From positions 342,074 through 406,073 of the forward strand of contig NZ_JANZYO010000001.1 in the NCBI RefSeq assembly GCF_025506335.1: a DNA stretch of 64,000 bases, read 5' to 3'. This document shows positions 51,796-60,583 of the stretch, piece by piece. The position numbers and the translations under genes were made by a program. The first letter of the stretch is position 1; each line of letters opens with the position of its first letter. The notes beneath the pieces are model-generated. The model was given only the letters and a program-made list of their open reading frames with translations. It was not told where the DNA came from and did not search any database. The DNA is from Mumia quercus. Lineage in GTDB: Bacteria > Actinomycetota > Actinomycetes > Propionibacteriales > Nocardioidaceae.

Positions 51796-51862
51796 AAGAC
51801 AGGTTTAAAACCCGAAAAGTGGTCCCGTAGAGGGTGACTTGGTCAACCCGTACGGTAACGGG

Positions 51863-54406
51863 ATGACTGCTGAGCTGACCCTGGGTGCAGAAGAAGAGCT
51901 TCACCTCGTCGACCGCGAGGGACGGACGCTGTCGGCGTCGGCGCCGCAGCTGCTGTCAAAGCTGCCGGAGGAGAGCTTCTCCGCCGAGCTCCAGCGCACG
52001 ACGGTGGAGACCAACACGAGCGTGGTGACCGGCTTGGCTGAGCTCCGCGAGGAGCTCGTCAGCCTCCGCAAGCAGCTGGTCACGGTCGCAGAGGCCGAGG
52101 GCATCGGGATCGCTGCCGTCGGCACCGCCCCGAACTCGTCGTACGACGAGGACTTCGAGCTGACCGCGACCGGCCGCTTCGGCCGGATGCAGCAGAAGTA
52201 TCGGCTCCTCGTCGACGAGCAGCTGATCTGCGGCACGCAGATCCACGTCGGCGTGTCCGACCGCGACCTGGCGATCGACATCGCGCAGCGCATCGGTCGC
52301 GACCTGCCCACGCTGCTCGCGCTCTCGGCGAGCTCGCCGTACTGGAACGGTCAGGACACCGGCTACGCCAGCATCCGGACCCTGCTCTGGCAGCGCTGGC
52401 CCACGACGGGCGCGCTCCCGCCGCTGGCGTCGGCCAAGGAGTACGACGCCATGATCCAGGACCTGGTCCAGAGCGGGGTCATCGCCGACGCGAAGATGGC
52501 GTACTTCGACGTCCGCCCCTCGTCGCACGCCCCCACGTTGGAGCTCCGCGTCGCGGACGCGTGCCCGGTGATCGACGACGCCATCCTCGTCGCGGGCCTC
52601 TTCCGCGCGATGGTGCGTTCCGCCGAGCTCGACATCGAGCGTGGTGTGCCGTTCACCCCCCTCGCCGCGCCCCTCCAGCGAGCTGCCACCTGGCAGGCCG
52701 CCCGTGCGGGACTCGCGGGCGCGCTGCTCGACCCGGAGACCCACGCGGAGCGCGTCCCGGCGCCGAAGGTGGTGCGCTCGCTCCTCGAGCGTCTGCGCCC
52801 GGCCCTCGAGGAGCTCGGCGACTACGACGAGGTGGCCGAGCTCGCCGAGCGGACCCTCGCGCACGGCACGTCCGCCGACCGTCAGCGCGCGGTGTTCGCC
52901 GAGAGCGGCTCGCTCGACGACGTGATGGACCAGGTCGTCGCCGAGACGGAGGGCCCGCCCGCCGGCCTTCCGCCCGAGGAGCGTGCCCTGCGGTCGTACC
53001 CGGCGCGTGCCGGCGACGAGGCGATCGGCCTCGCGTCGCGTCCCCGTCCGGTCTACAGCGACGTCATCTCGTACGTCCGCGAGCGCAGTCGCGACGAGCT
53101 GCGCGCGCTCGAGGAGAAGCGCGACACCTGGTCGGACGACGAGGGACTCACCGTCCTGCTCGACGGCGAGTCGCAGCGCTTCGAGGTGGACCTGCTCCCG
53201 CGCATCGTCAACGCGCACGAGTGGCAGATGCTCAGCGAGGGGCTCGAGCAGCGTGCCCGTGCCCTGGAGGCGTTCCTCGAAGACGTCTACGGCGAGGGCC
53301 GGGTCGTCGCGGACGGCGTGGTCTCCGAGCCTGACCTCGCCGCCTGCCCGGGGTGGCGCGAGGACGGGCGGCGGCTCCCGCGGTCGGCGGTGCGTGCCCC
53401 GATCATGGGGTTCGACCTCGTCCGCGACGAGCGCGGCGAGTGGCGTGTCCTGGAGGACAACCTGCGCAACCCCAGCGGTCTGGCGTACGCCACCGCGGCG
53501 CGCGAGATGCTCGACACGGTCGTCCCCGACATGGCGCGCCCCGACGGCCTGGTCGACCCGCACGAGTGGTTGCCGATGGTCGGGCAGACGCTGCGCGCGT
53601 GCGCGCAGCGTGCCGGTGTCGGCGTGGACGAGGAAGGCGCGCTCGTACTGCTCGCGGACGGGCCGTCGAGCATCGCGTGGTACGAGCACCAGCGCCTCGC
53701 CGCCGACGGCGGACTCGTCCTGGCGACGAGCGAGGACCTCGTGGTGCGTGACGGCCGCGTCCGCCTCGTTGACGGCGACCGGGTCGTCGACGGGATCTAC
53801 GTCCGTCTCGACGAGGAGCTCGAGGAGCTGCGCACCGAGGACGGACGTCCGCTCGGGCCGGAGATCATCGACGTGGCCGCCGAGGGGTGCGTGGTCCTCG
53901 CCAACGGCCCCGGCAACGGTGTCGGCGACGACAAGGCGATCTACCGGGTTGTCCCCGCGCTCATCAGCTACTACCTCGACGAGCGTCCGCTGCTCGAGCC
54001 CGTGCCGACGTACCGCACGGACGACGACACGGAGCGCAACATCGTCCTCGACCGTGTCGACGAGCTGGTCACCAAGCCGGTCGACGGGTACGGCGGCCAC
54101 GGCGTGCTCGTCGGACCGCTGGCCTCCGAGGGTGAGATCGCGCGGCGCCGCAAGGAGATCGCGAAGGACCAGGGCAACTGGGTCGCGCAGGAGACCGTCG
54201 CACTGAGCTCGCACCCGACCGTCTCCGACGGGCGTCTCGAGCCGCGGCACATCGACCTCCGCGTGTTCGTCCACGTGACGGGCACCGAGCCCGGTCAGAC
54301 CCGCGCGATCCCCGTCGGGCTCACGCGCGTCGCCGGACCCGGCAGCCTGATCGTCAACAGCTCTCAGGGCGGCGGGGCCAAGGACACCTGGATCATCACC
54401 GAGTGA
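51863..54406 (+). CDS. carboxylate-amine ligase (GCS2/YbdK) fused to circularly permuted type 2 ATP-grasp domain
   Basis: An 847-residue fusion of two ligase-like modules. Residues about 1-365 resemble YbdK/EgtA-type glutamate-cysteine ligases: LGAEEELHLVDREGRTLS, CGTQIHVGVSDRDLA, YFDVRPSSHAPTLELRVAD. Residues about 395-847 match circularly permuted ATP-grasp proteins: IMGFDLVRDERGEWRVLEDN, NPSGLAYA, GVGDDKAIYRVVP, VTKPVDGYGGHGVLVGP and RHIDLRVFVH. Such permuted ATP-grasp proteins usually sit beside alpha-E and transglutaminase genes, none of which is seen here. The predicted chemistry is ATP-dependent amide formation; the substrate is unknown. ATG 51863 is chosen; a TTG at 51839 in frame is less likely. 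Confidence 0.87.
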   Translation: MTAELTLGAEEELHLVDREGRTLSASAPQLLSKLPEESFSAELQRTTVETNTSVVTGLAELREELVSLRKQLVTVAEAEGIGIAAVGTAPNSSYDEDFELTATGRFGRMQQKYRLLVDEQLICGTQIHVGVSDRDLAIDIAQRIGRDLPTLLALSASSPYWNGQDTGYASIRTLLWQRWPTTGALPPLASAKEYDAMIQDLVQSGVIADAKMAYFDVRPSSHAPTLELRVADACPVIDDAILVAGLFRAMVRSAELDIERGVPFTPLAAPLQRAATWQAARAGLAGALLDPETHAERVPAPKVVRSLLERLRPALEELGDYDEVAELAERTLAHGTSADRQRAVFAESGSLDDVMDQVVAETEGPPAGLPPEERALRSYPARAGDEAIGLASRPRPVYSDVISYVRERSRDELRALEEKRDTWSDDEGLTVLLDGESQRFEVDLLPRIVNAHEWQMLSEGLEQRARALEAFLEDVYGEGRVVADGVVSEPDLAACPGWREDGRRLPRSAVRAPIMGFDLVRDERGEWRVLEDNLRNPSGLAYATAAREMLDTVVPDMARPDGLVDPHEWLPMVGQTLRACAQRAGVGVDEEGALVLLADGPSSIAWYEHQRLAADGGLVLATSEDLVVRDGRVRLVDGDRVVDGIYVRLDEELEELRTEDGRPLGPEIIDVAAEGCVVLANGPGNGVGDDKAIYRVVPALISYYLDERPLLEPVPTYRTDDDTERNIVLDRVDELVTKPVDGYGGHGVLVGPLASEGEIARRRKEIAKDQGNWVAQETVALSSHPTVSDGRLEPRHIDLRVFVHVTGTEPGQTRAIPVGLTRVAGPGSLIVNSSQGGGAKDTWIITE

Positions 54407-54413
54407 TGCTCGG

Positions 54414-54434
54414 CGCCGCTCAGCGTGAGCGGCG
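54414..54434. terminator. bidirectional terminator after the ligase fusion
   Basis: A 9-bp perfect stem (54414-54422 with 54426-54434) with a 3-nt loop, between convergent genes and overlapping the membrane protein's stop codon on the minus strand. Confidence 0.65.
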
Positions 54435-54965
54435 GCGGGCCGACGCGATCGCGGTCCCGAGGAGCAGGGCAGCGATCGTCGGGTACAGGAGGAACCCGTA
54501 GAACGGCGCATTGACGACCGCCTGGGCGTACAGGTTGTCGCGGAGCTCGGCGCCGGCCCTCAGCACCTCGTCCCGGGCGAGGACGATGGCGAGGGTCGGC
54601 GCGACTCCGTAGAGGAGGCCCGCCAGCGCGGGGCCGATCCACGACAGGCGCCCCGCGGCCGCGACGACGAGGAGCAGCGCGGCACCCAGGGCCACCACCC
54701 CGTACGGCCAGAGGGCGCTGTCGGAGACGGCATTGAGGCGCTGGACGTCGAACCAGTAGCGCGCCAGGCCCCAGTCGAACAGCACGAGCGCGACGGGTGG
54801 GAGCAGCAGGCCGAGAAGCAGGCTCGCGAAGTGCCGGCCGACGGACGAGCCGTTCGACGAGGCGACCGGGTACGGCGAGTACGAGGCCTCGTACGGGATG
54901 GCGGTGTCGCGTTCCTGGGTGGTGGTCGAGCGGGTCGTGTCGGGGGGATCGACCTGGTGAGTCAT
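54420..54965 (-). CDS. hypothetical membrane protein with four to five helices
   Basis: A 181-residue protein not assigned to a family. The first 50 residues are polar (Thr/Ser/Pro-rich, probably cytosolic and disordered); hydrophobic helices follow at about residues 48-67, 84-101, 105-125 and 150-172. The polar DEVLRAGAELRDNLYAQAVV stretch would lie in a loop. ATG 54965 is preferred to an in-frame ATG at 54995. Convergent with the ligase fusion and divergent from the ABC transporter, 53 nt apart; no functional link is evident. Confidence 0.7.
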   Translation of the reverse strand: MTHQVDPPDTTRSTTTQERDTAIPYEASYSPYPVASSNGSSVGRHFASLLLGLLLPPVALVLFDWGLARYWFDVQRLNAVSDSALWPYGVVALGAALLLVVAAAGRLSWIGPALAGLLYGVAPTLAIVLARDEVLRAGAELRDNLYAQAVVNAPFYGFLLYPTIAALLLGTAIASARRRSR

Positions 54966-55018
54966 GCGCGAAAGGCTAGTGACCGGCAGGCTCACGTCGT
55001 TCGATAGCGTGAGCCAGG

Positions 55019-55954
55019 ATGATCTCCGTCCAGAACCTCACCAAGACCTTCGGCTCGGTCCGTGCCGTCGACGACCTCAGCTTCGACGTACGCCCCGGTG
55101 TCGTCACCGGATTCCTCGGCCCCAACGGCGCAGGGAAGACGACGACGCTCCGGATGCTCCTCGGGCTCGTCTCCCCGACATCGGGGCAGGCGACGATCGG
55201 GGGCAAGGAGTACGCGGCGATCCCGCAGCCGGCTCGTGTCGTCGGCGCCGCGCTCGAGGCCGCGAGCTTCCACCCCGGCCGTACCGGGCTCGACCACCTG
55301 CGCGTGTTCGCGCCGCAGGTCGGAGTGTCCGACCAGCGCTGCCGCGAGCTGCTCGACATGGTCGGGCTGGCGGACGCCGCGAAGCGCCGTGTCGGCGGGT
55401 ACTCCCTCGGCATGCGTCAGCGCCTCGCGCTGGCGACCACGCTGCTCGGCGACCCGCCGGTGCTGATCCTCGATGAGCCGGCCAACGGCCTCGACCCCGG
55501 CGGCATCCGCTGGCTTCGCGAGCTGCTGCGCTTCTTCGCCGGCCAGGGCCGTACGGTGCTCGTCTCGAGCCACGTGCTGTCGGAGGTCCAGCAGACCGTC
55601 GACGACGTCGTCATCATCGCCCAGGGCCGCCTCGTCCACGCGTCACCGCTGGGCGACCTCGCGGCGCAGGCGAGCCGTCACGTGGAGGTCGTGTCCCCGA
55701 CCGGCGAGGCGCTGAAGGCGGTGCTCGACGCGCAGGGCTGGACGTACGAGGTGGCGTCGCGCGACGGCGTGCACGGGTTCCGTGTGTCGGACGTGGCGGC
55801 CGCCCAGGTGGGCGCGGCGGCGTTCGCCGCGGGCGTCGAGCTGCACGCGTTGACGCAGCAGGAGGTCGAGCTCGAGGACGTGTTCCTGCAGCTGACCGGC
55901 CAGACCCAGAACGTCGCGCACGTCGGCGACGCGACCCAGGAGGTGGCCGCGTGA
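55019..55954 (+). CDS. ABC transporter ATP-binding protein (ABC-2/DrrA-like)
   Basis: A 311-residue ATPase energising the adjacent permease. Walker A GPNGAGKTTTLRML near residue 38, Q-loop region GAALEAASFHPGRTG, signature YSLGMRQRLALATTLLGDPP near 128, Walker B VLILDEPANGLDPGG near 147, and SSHVLSEVQQTVDD with the switch His. The C-terminal 80 residues form the extension typical of drug/lipid exporters. TAGCGT at 55005-55010 is 8 nt before the ATG. It overlaps the permease gene by GTGA. Exported compound unknown; no drug-biosynthesis genes are nearby. Confidence 0.93.
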   Translation: MISVQNLTKTFGSVRAVDDLSFDVRPGVVTGFLGPNGAGKTTTLRMLLGLVSPTSGQATIGGKEYAAIPQPARVVGAALEAASFHPGRTGLDHLRVFAPQVGVSDQRCRELLDMVGLADAAKRRVGGYSLGMRQRLALATTLLGDPPVLILDEPANGLDPGGIRWLRELLRFFAGQGRTVLVSSHVLSEVQQTVDDVVIIAQGRLVHASPLGDLAAQASRHVEVVSPTGEALKAVLDAQGWTYEVASRDGVHGFRVSDVAAAQVGAAAFAAGVELHALTQQEVELEDVFLQLTGQTQNVAHVGDATQEVAA

Positions 55955-56742
55955 AGGCGGCGCTGATCTCGGAGTTCCGCAAGTGGACCTCCACCCGACT
56001 GTGGTGGATCCTGCTGATCGTCATGGCCGCCTACATGGCGTTCCTCGGCGTCGTCATGGCGTTCTCGATGACCTTGGAACCGGCAGGCGGCGGTCCCGCG
56101 GTCGGCGGCGTCGACGCCGCGCTGACCGTCTACACGCTCGGCAACGGGCTCGGTTACGTCTTCCCGCTGCTGGCCGGCGCGATGTCGATGACGGCGGAGT
56201 TCCGCTACCAGACGATCACGCCGTCGCTGCTCGCCGATCCGCGCCGCAACGTCTTCCTCGGCGCGAAGCTCGTGGCAGCCGTGGTCATCGGTCTCGCCTT
56301 CGGTGTCGTCGGCACGCTCGCCAGCGTCGCCGGCGGGGCGCCGATCCTCGCCTGGCGCGGCGAGGGAGCCTTCCTCTCCGACGGTGACGTGCTGGTCCCG
56401 GTGCTGCTCTCGGTGGTCGCGATCGCCCTGTGGGCGTTCGTCGGCGTGGGCGTCGGCTCGCTCATCCCGAACCAGGTTGCCGCGATCGTCGTGGTGCTCG
56501 CGTTCACGCAGTTCGTCGAGCCGATCCTGCGCCTCGCGCTGGTGAGCGTCGACGCCCTCGAGGGTGTCGCGCGGTTCCTCCCGATCGCGGCGTCGGAAGC
56601 GCTGGTCGGGGCGGGCACGTACGCCTCGCTGGGCATGGGCGAGCTGCTCGGACGGGTGCCGGGTGCGCTCGTGTTCCTCGCGTACGGGCTGCTCTTCGCT
56701 GTCATCGGCCGCTGGACCACGCTGCGTCGCGACATCACCTGA
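55951..56742 (+). CDS. ABC-2 type transporter permease
   Basis: A 263-residue membrane protein with six predicted helices (first at about residues 18-40), the standard partner of DrrA-like ATPases. MTAEFRYQTITPSLLADPRR between helices 2 and 3 is the coupling-helix region typical of ABC-2 permeases. The GTG start overlaps the ATPase stop, so the two are co-translated. Helices 5-6 are glycine-rich. Substrate is not predictable. Confidence 0.88.
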   Translation: MKAALISEFRKWTSTRLWWILLIVMAAYMAFLGVVMAFSMTLEPAGGGPAVGGVDAALTVYTLGNGLGYVFPLLAGAMSMTAEFRYQTITPSLLADPRRNVFLGAKLVAAVVIGLAFGVVGTLASVAGGAPILAWRGEGAFLSDGDVLVPVLLSVVAIALWAFVGVGVGSLIPNQVAAIVVVLAFTQFVEPILRLALVSVDALEGVARFLPIAASEALVGAGTYASLGMGELLGRVPGALVFLAYGLLFAVIGRWTTLRRDIT

Positions 56743-56824
56743 GCCGCTGCCGTACCGTCGGGAATGAGCGCGGGTCCACCGTCGTTGAGGGCGGTGAACC
56801 CAGCCACCGAGGAGGTGCGCCCGC

Positions 56825-57244
56825 ATGACCGAGGACTTCCGTCCCCTGATCCTGAAGCCGATCTTCAACGACGCGATGATCGCCGAGATGTCGCTGTACG
56901 ACCGCTTCCGGCGCGCGGAAGAGATGGTGGCGAACCGGCATCCGCGAGACGCCGTCCGCATGCTGACGGGCGTCGTCGAGGAGGAGCCGAACCACGCGGC
57001 GGCCTGGGAGCTCCTGGGCCGTGCGTACTTCGCCGCTGCGCTGCTCGAGCCCGCCGAGAAGGCGTTCCGTCGCCTGATCGAGCTGGAGCCGACGAGCGGG
57101 TGGGCGCACGTCGCGCTCGGCCTCACGCTCGACCGGCAGTCGCGGCACCGTGAGGGTGCGGTCTTCCACCGCATGGCCTCCGTCCTCGATCCCGACCAGG
57201 ACCGGCGCCCGCGCCTGCTCCCGGCCGAGGAGTCCCCGGCCTGA
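56825..57244 (+). CDS. tetratricopeptide-repeat protein
   Basis: A 139-residue soluble protein with about two and a half TPR units in residues 25-125: MVANRHPRDAVRMLTGVVEE, EPNHAAAWELLGRAYFAAAL, EPAEKAFRRLIELEPTSG and GWAHVALGLTLDRQSRHREG. TPRs mediate protein-protein contacts; the partner is unknown. ATG 56825 follows GGAGGTGCGCCCGC, a strong ribosome site. Its stop is followed by the nested palindrome at 57260-57330, which may act as its terminator. Confidence 0.87.
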   Translation: MTEDFRPLILKPIFNDAMIAEMSLYDRFRRAEEMVANRHPRDAVRMLTGVVEEEPNHAAAWELLGRAYFAAALLEPAEKAFRRLIELEPTSGWAHVALGLTLDRQSRHREGAVFHRMASVLDPDQDRRPRLLPAEESPA

Positions 57245-57259
57245 CCTGACGCCCCGTCC

Positions 57260-57330
57260 CGTCCCCGATTTGGGCACCAATCCACCGAATCGGGGCGGGA
57301 TTCGGTGGGGAACCGCCCGAATCGGGGACG
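57260..57330. repeat. nested palindrome (second type), probable terminator
   Basis: Outer arms of 16 nt (57260-57275 with 57315-57330, one mismatch), 6-nt gaps, inner arms of 10 nt (57282-57291 with 57299-57308, perfect) and a 7-nt loop. It lies 15 nt after the TPR gene and 42 nt before the flavin dehydrogenase. The remaining intergenic bases show nothing else. Confidence 0.85.
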
Positions 57331-57372
57331 GGGCGGCCCCCGCGTTGCCTCACCGGCACCCGTACGGGGAGC

Positions 57373-59034
57373 ATGGCCGCCATGGATGCTGATGTGATCG
57401 TCGTCGGAGCCGGGCTCGCCGGCCTGGTCGCCACCGCCGAGCTCGTGGACGCCGGCAAGAAGGTCGTGCTCGTCGACCAGGAGTCCGAGGCCAACCTCGG
57501 CGGGCAGGCGTTCTGGTCGTTCGGCGGGCTGTTCCTCGTCGACAGCCCCGAGCAGCGGCGCATGGGCATCAAGGACTCGTACGACCTCGCGCTGCAGGAC
57601 TGGATGGGCAACGCGGGGTTCGACCGGCCCGAGGACGCGTGGCCGCGCCGGTGGGCCGAGGCGTACGTGGAGTTCGCCGCGGGCGAGAAGCGCGCGTGGC
57701 TGCGCGAGCAGGGCCTGAAGATCTTCCCGATCGTGGGATGGGCCGAGCGCGGCGGGTACGGCGCGGTCGGCCCCGGCAACTCCGTGCCGCGCTTCCACAT
57801 CACGTGGGGGACCGGGCCCGGGGTGGTGGAACCGTTCGAGCGGCGGGTGCGCGAGGGCGTGGCCAAGGGGCTCGTCACCTTCAGGTTCCGTCACCGCGTC
57901 GACGGGCTCACGGTGACCGACGGCACCGTGACGGGCGTGACCGGCTCGGTGCTCGTGCCCGACCACGCCCCGCGGGGAGTGGCGTCGAACCGTGACGTCG
58001 ACGGCGACTTCGCCCTGTCCGCCCAGGCGGTGATCGTGACGTCCGGCGGCATCGGCGGCAACCACGACCTCGTCCGTCAGACGTGGCCGGCCGACCGGCT
58101 CGGCACGCCCCCGGAGGACATGCTCACGGGCGTCCCCGCGTACGTCGACGGGCGCATGCAGCAGATCGCGATCGAGTCCGGCGCGCACATGATCAACCCC
58201 GATCGCGGCTGGCACTACGTCGAGGGCATCAAGAACTGGGACCCGATCTGGCCCGGCCACGGCATCCGCATCCTCCCGGGGCCGTCGTCGCTGTGGTTCG
58301 ACGCACGCGGCAACCGGCTGCCGGGGCCGCTGTGGCCGGGTTTCGACACGCTCGGGACGCTGGAGCACCTGCGGACAACCGGGCACGACCACAGCTGGTT
58401 CGTGCTCACGCAGAAGATCATCGAGAAGGAGTTCGCGCTCTCCGGGTCGGAGCAGAACCCCGACCTCACCGGCAAGGACGTGCGCCAGCTGCTGTCGCGG
58501 GTGCGCCCGGGTGCACCGGGGCCGGTCGAGGCGTTCAAGCAGCACGGCGAGGACTTCGTCGTCGCGGACACGCTCGACGAGCTCGTCGAGGGGATGAACA
58601 AGCTGACTCCCGAGGCGCCGCTGGACGTCGACGCCCTGCGGACGCAGATCGAGGCGCGCGACCGGGAGATCGACAACCCCTTCAGCAAGGACATGCAGGT
58701 CGTCGCGCTGCGCGGCGCCCGGTCGTACCGAGGTGACAAGCTCATCCGTACGGCGTCGCCGCACCGCATCCTCGACCCCAAGGCCGGCCCGCTCATCGCG
58801 GTGCGCCTGCGGGTGATCACCCGCAAGACGCTCGGCGGGCTCGAGACGGACCTCGACGCGGCGGTGCTGAAGGCGGACGGGTCACGCTTCTCGGGCCTGT
58901 ACGCCGCGGGCGAGGTCGCGGGGTTCGGCGGCGGCGGCGTCCACGGCTACCGCGCGCTCGAGGGCACGTTCCTCGGCGGGTGCCTCTTCTCCGGACGCAC
59001 CGCCGGTCGAGCCGTCGCCCGCGACCTCGCCTGA
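57373..59034 (+). CDS. FAD-binding dehydrogenase (KstD/fumarate-reductase family, Rv0785-like)
   Basis: A flavoprotein of 553 residues. The N-terminal DADVIVVGAGLAGLVATAEL binds the ADP part of FAD, FSFGG-like FWSFGGLFLVDS follows, and the C-terminus has GLYAAGEVAGFGGGGVHGYR, EGTFLGGCLFSGRTAG, the second FAD segment. It resembles the 3-ketosteroid-delta-1-dehydrogenase-like proteins of unknown substrate such as mycobacterial Rv0785; steroid activity is not implied. ATG 57373 is used; an in-frame ATG at 57382 is possible. A short stem (59028-59035 with 59043-59050) overlaps its stop. Confidence 0.85.
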   Translation: MAAMDADVIVVGAGLAGLVATAELVDAGKKVVLVDQESEANLGGQAFWSFGGLFLVDSPEQRRMGIKDSYDLALQDWMGNAGFDRPEDAWPRRWAEAYVEFAAGEKRAWLREQGLKIFPIVGWAERGGYGAVGPGNSVPRFHITWGTGPGVVEPFERRVREGVAKGLVTFRFRHRVDGLTVTDGTVTGVTGSVLVPDHAPRGVASNRDVDGDFALSAQAVIVTSGGIGGNHDLVRQTWPADRLGTPPEDMLTGVPAYVDGRMQQIAIESGAHMINPDRGWHYVEGIKNWDPIWPGHGIRILPGPSSLWFDARGNRLPGPLWPGFDTLGTLEHLRTTGHDHSWFVLTQKIIEKEFALSGSEQNPDLTGKDVRQLLSRVRPGAPGPVEAFKQHGEDFVVADTLDELVEGMNKLTPEAPLDVDALRTQIEARDREIDNPFSKDMQVVALRGARSYRGDKLIRTASPHRILDPKAGPLIAVRLRVITRKTLGGLETDLDAAVLKADGSRFSGLYAAGEVAGFGGGGVHGYRALEGTFLGGCLFSGRTAGRAVARDLA

Positions 59035-59050
59035 CGAGCCGGGTCAGGCG
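59028..59050. terminator. short bidirectional hairpin between convergent stops
   Basis: CGCCTGAC (59028-59035) pairs with GTCAGGCG (59043-59050) around a 7-nt loop and contains both the dehydrogenase stop and the stop of the opposing small gene. Confidence 0.6.
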
Positions 59051-59256
59051 TCCGGCGACTCGGCGTCCTCGGGGATGTCGGTGACGGCGTCAGCAGGTCC
59101 GACGGCGCCGTCGCCCCGCTGCACGACCTCGGTCTCGTCGGGGTTGCCGTGCATCCGGACCTCGTCCGGAGTCGAGTTGACTGCGAGGACGGACGGATCG
59201 ACGTCCTCCACCGTCGGTCGGTGGCTCTCGCGGTCAGGGCTGTCAGGGCGTGCCAT
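59044..59256 (-). CDS. small acidic hypothetical protein
   Basis: A 70-residue hydrophilic protein rich in Asp, Glu and Pro (SPDRESHRPTVEDVDPSVLA, STPDEVRMHGNPDETEVVQR, GPADAVTDIPEDAESPDA), probably disordered. It is not assigned to a family. ATG 59256 is supported by AAGGAG 8 nt upstream; an in-frame ATG at 59289 has no such site. It lies between the convergent flavin dehydrogenase and the DUF4032 gene 75 nt upstream on the same strand. Confidence 0.65.
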   Translation of the reverse strand: MARPDSPDRESHRPTVEDVDPSVLAVNSTPDEVRMHGNPDETEVVQRGDGAVGPADAVTDIPEDAESPDA

Positions 59257-59331
59257 CGGCTTCTCCTTCGTCGGTGAGGGGACTCCCACGAGGTACCCGC
59301 TGGCGGGCGCTTCATAGCGCGGACGCGGCGG

Positions 59332-60543
59332 TCAGCTGCTGGTCGCGGCCCGCAGCGTGCTGACCTGGTGCGGCAGCCGCGTACGGACGTAGTCCTCCGC
59401 GGCGGCGAAGATGTCGACCTCCTGCCCGGCCTGCTCCGAAAGGTCGCGCCGGTGGATGAGCACGTCGTGGAAGAACTGCGCCGGCTCGACGACGTCGCGG
59501 TACTCCACGGGGATCATCCGCGTCAGCGGCTCCCACACCTGCGTGAGCCAGCGGTGCGCGACGACCATCGTGTCCTCGTTCTGCAGCTGGTGCGCACCTG
59601 TGAAGGCGTCGAGGTCGTTGAGGAGCCGCCGCGCCTGCGCCTCTTCGAGGTCGAGCCCGGTGAGCCCTTGCAGGCGACGCGCGTGGTGGTCGGGCTCGAC
59701 GACCTTCGGCTGGATCCGCACGCCGTCGCCGTCGAGGTCGGTCACGATGTCGAGCTCGTCCACGTCGAAGCCGAGGTCGTTGAGCTGCTCGATCCGCTGC
59801 TCGATCCGCCACATCTCGTCGACGCTGAACTCCTCGACACCGGTCAGCGCGTCCCACAGCTCGGTGTACCGCTCGACCACGCGGTCGACCAGAGAGAGGG
59901 GCTCGATGGCGGGGTCGAGCAGCCCGGCGCCCTGGAGGTCGAGGAGCTCGCCGAAGACGTTCGTACGGACGAGGTCGAGGTCTTCGCCGCGCTGGCCCTC
60001 GGACAGGGTGTCGTGCAGGGCCCCCGTCTCGGCGTCGACGAGGTAGGCGGCGAACTCGTCCGCGCTGCGCCGGAACAGCGTGTTCGAGAGCGAGCAGTCG
60101 CCCCAGAAGAACCCGTCGACGTGCAGCCGGACCAGGAGCACGACCATCGCGTCGATCACGCCCTCGAGCGTGTTGTCGGACAGCGGGTGCTCGAACAGCG
60201 ACCGGTACGGGAGCGAGCGCGGGAGGTGCGCGGTGACGAGCGCGGACGCCAGCTCGGTGCCGTCGCGCCCGCGGCGGCCGGTGACGACGGCGACCGGCTC
60301 CACCGCAGGCAGGTCGAGGCGTCGCAGCTGCCGCAGGAGCACGTACTCCCGGCGCGCGAAGCGCTCGTTGGTCTCCTTGACCACGAGCACCGCACCGTCG
60401 ACGCGGACGAACCGCACCACGTGCCGGTGGATGCCTCGCGGCAGCGACACGTCGAGCTCCTCGGGCCACTCCTCCAGGGGCAGGCTCCACGGCAGAGTGA
60501 CGAGCCCGCTGCGGGGCCGGGCCGACAGGATCTGGACGGGCAT
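59332..60543 (-). CDS. DUF4032-domain protein (kinase-like fold)
   Basis: A 403-residue protein. The N-terminal half looks like a lipopolysaccharide-kinase/RIO-like fold: VVKETNERFARREYVLLRQL (Lys and helix C), LLVRLHVDGFFWGDCSLSNTL (catalytic loop, Asp with Asn) and AAYLVDAETGALHD (metal-binding Asp). The C-terminal half is the conserved DUF4032 region (LGFDVDELDIVTDLDGDGVR, RIQPKVVEPDHHARRL). It occurs widely in actinobacteria without a defined role. ATG 60543 starts with the family's MPVQIL; a CACGCT box is 6 nt upstream. Phosphotransfer activity is inference. Confidence 0.82.
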   Translation of the reverse strand: MPVQILSARPRSGLVTLPWSLPLEEWPEELDVSLPRGIHRHVVRFVRVDGAVLVVKETNERFARREYVLLRQLRRLDLPAVEPVAVVTGRRGRDGTELASALVTAHLPRSLPYRSLFEHPLSDNTLEGVIDAMVVLLVRLHVDGFFWGDCSLSNTLFRRSADEFAAYLVDAETGALHDTLSEGQRGEDLDLVRTNVFGELLDLQGAGLLDPAIEPLSLVDRVVERYTELWDALTGVEEFSVDEMWRIEQRIEQLNDLGFDVDELDIVTDLDGDGVRIQPKVVEPDHHARRLQGLTGLDLEEAQARRLLNDLDAFTGAHQLQNEDTMVVAHRWLTQVWEPLTRMIPVEYRDVVEPAQFFHDVLIHRRDLSEQAGQEVDIFAAAEDYVRTRLPHQVSTLRAATSS

Positions 60544-60583
60544 GGGCCCAGCGTGGCACCTCCCGCGCAGAAATACCTGCGGG

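Noticed and set aside
55678-58764. 1028-codon antisense frame across the ABC, TPR and flavin dehydrogenase genes
   Set aside because: It spans several unrelated plus-strand genes and their intergenic palindrome, with low-complexity translation; a shadow frame.
57373-59034. A true 3-ketosteroid dehydrogenase and steroid catabolism locus
   Set aside because: The fold matches, but no other steroid-degradation gene is in the window and the sequence fits the Rv0785-like group of unknown substrate better.
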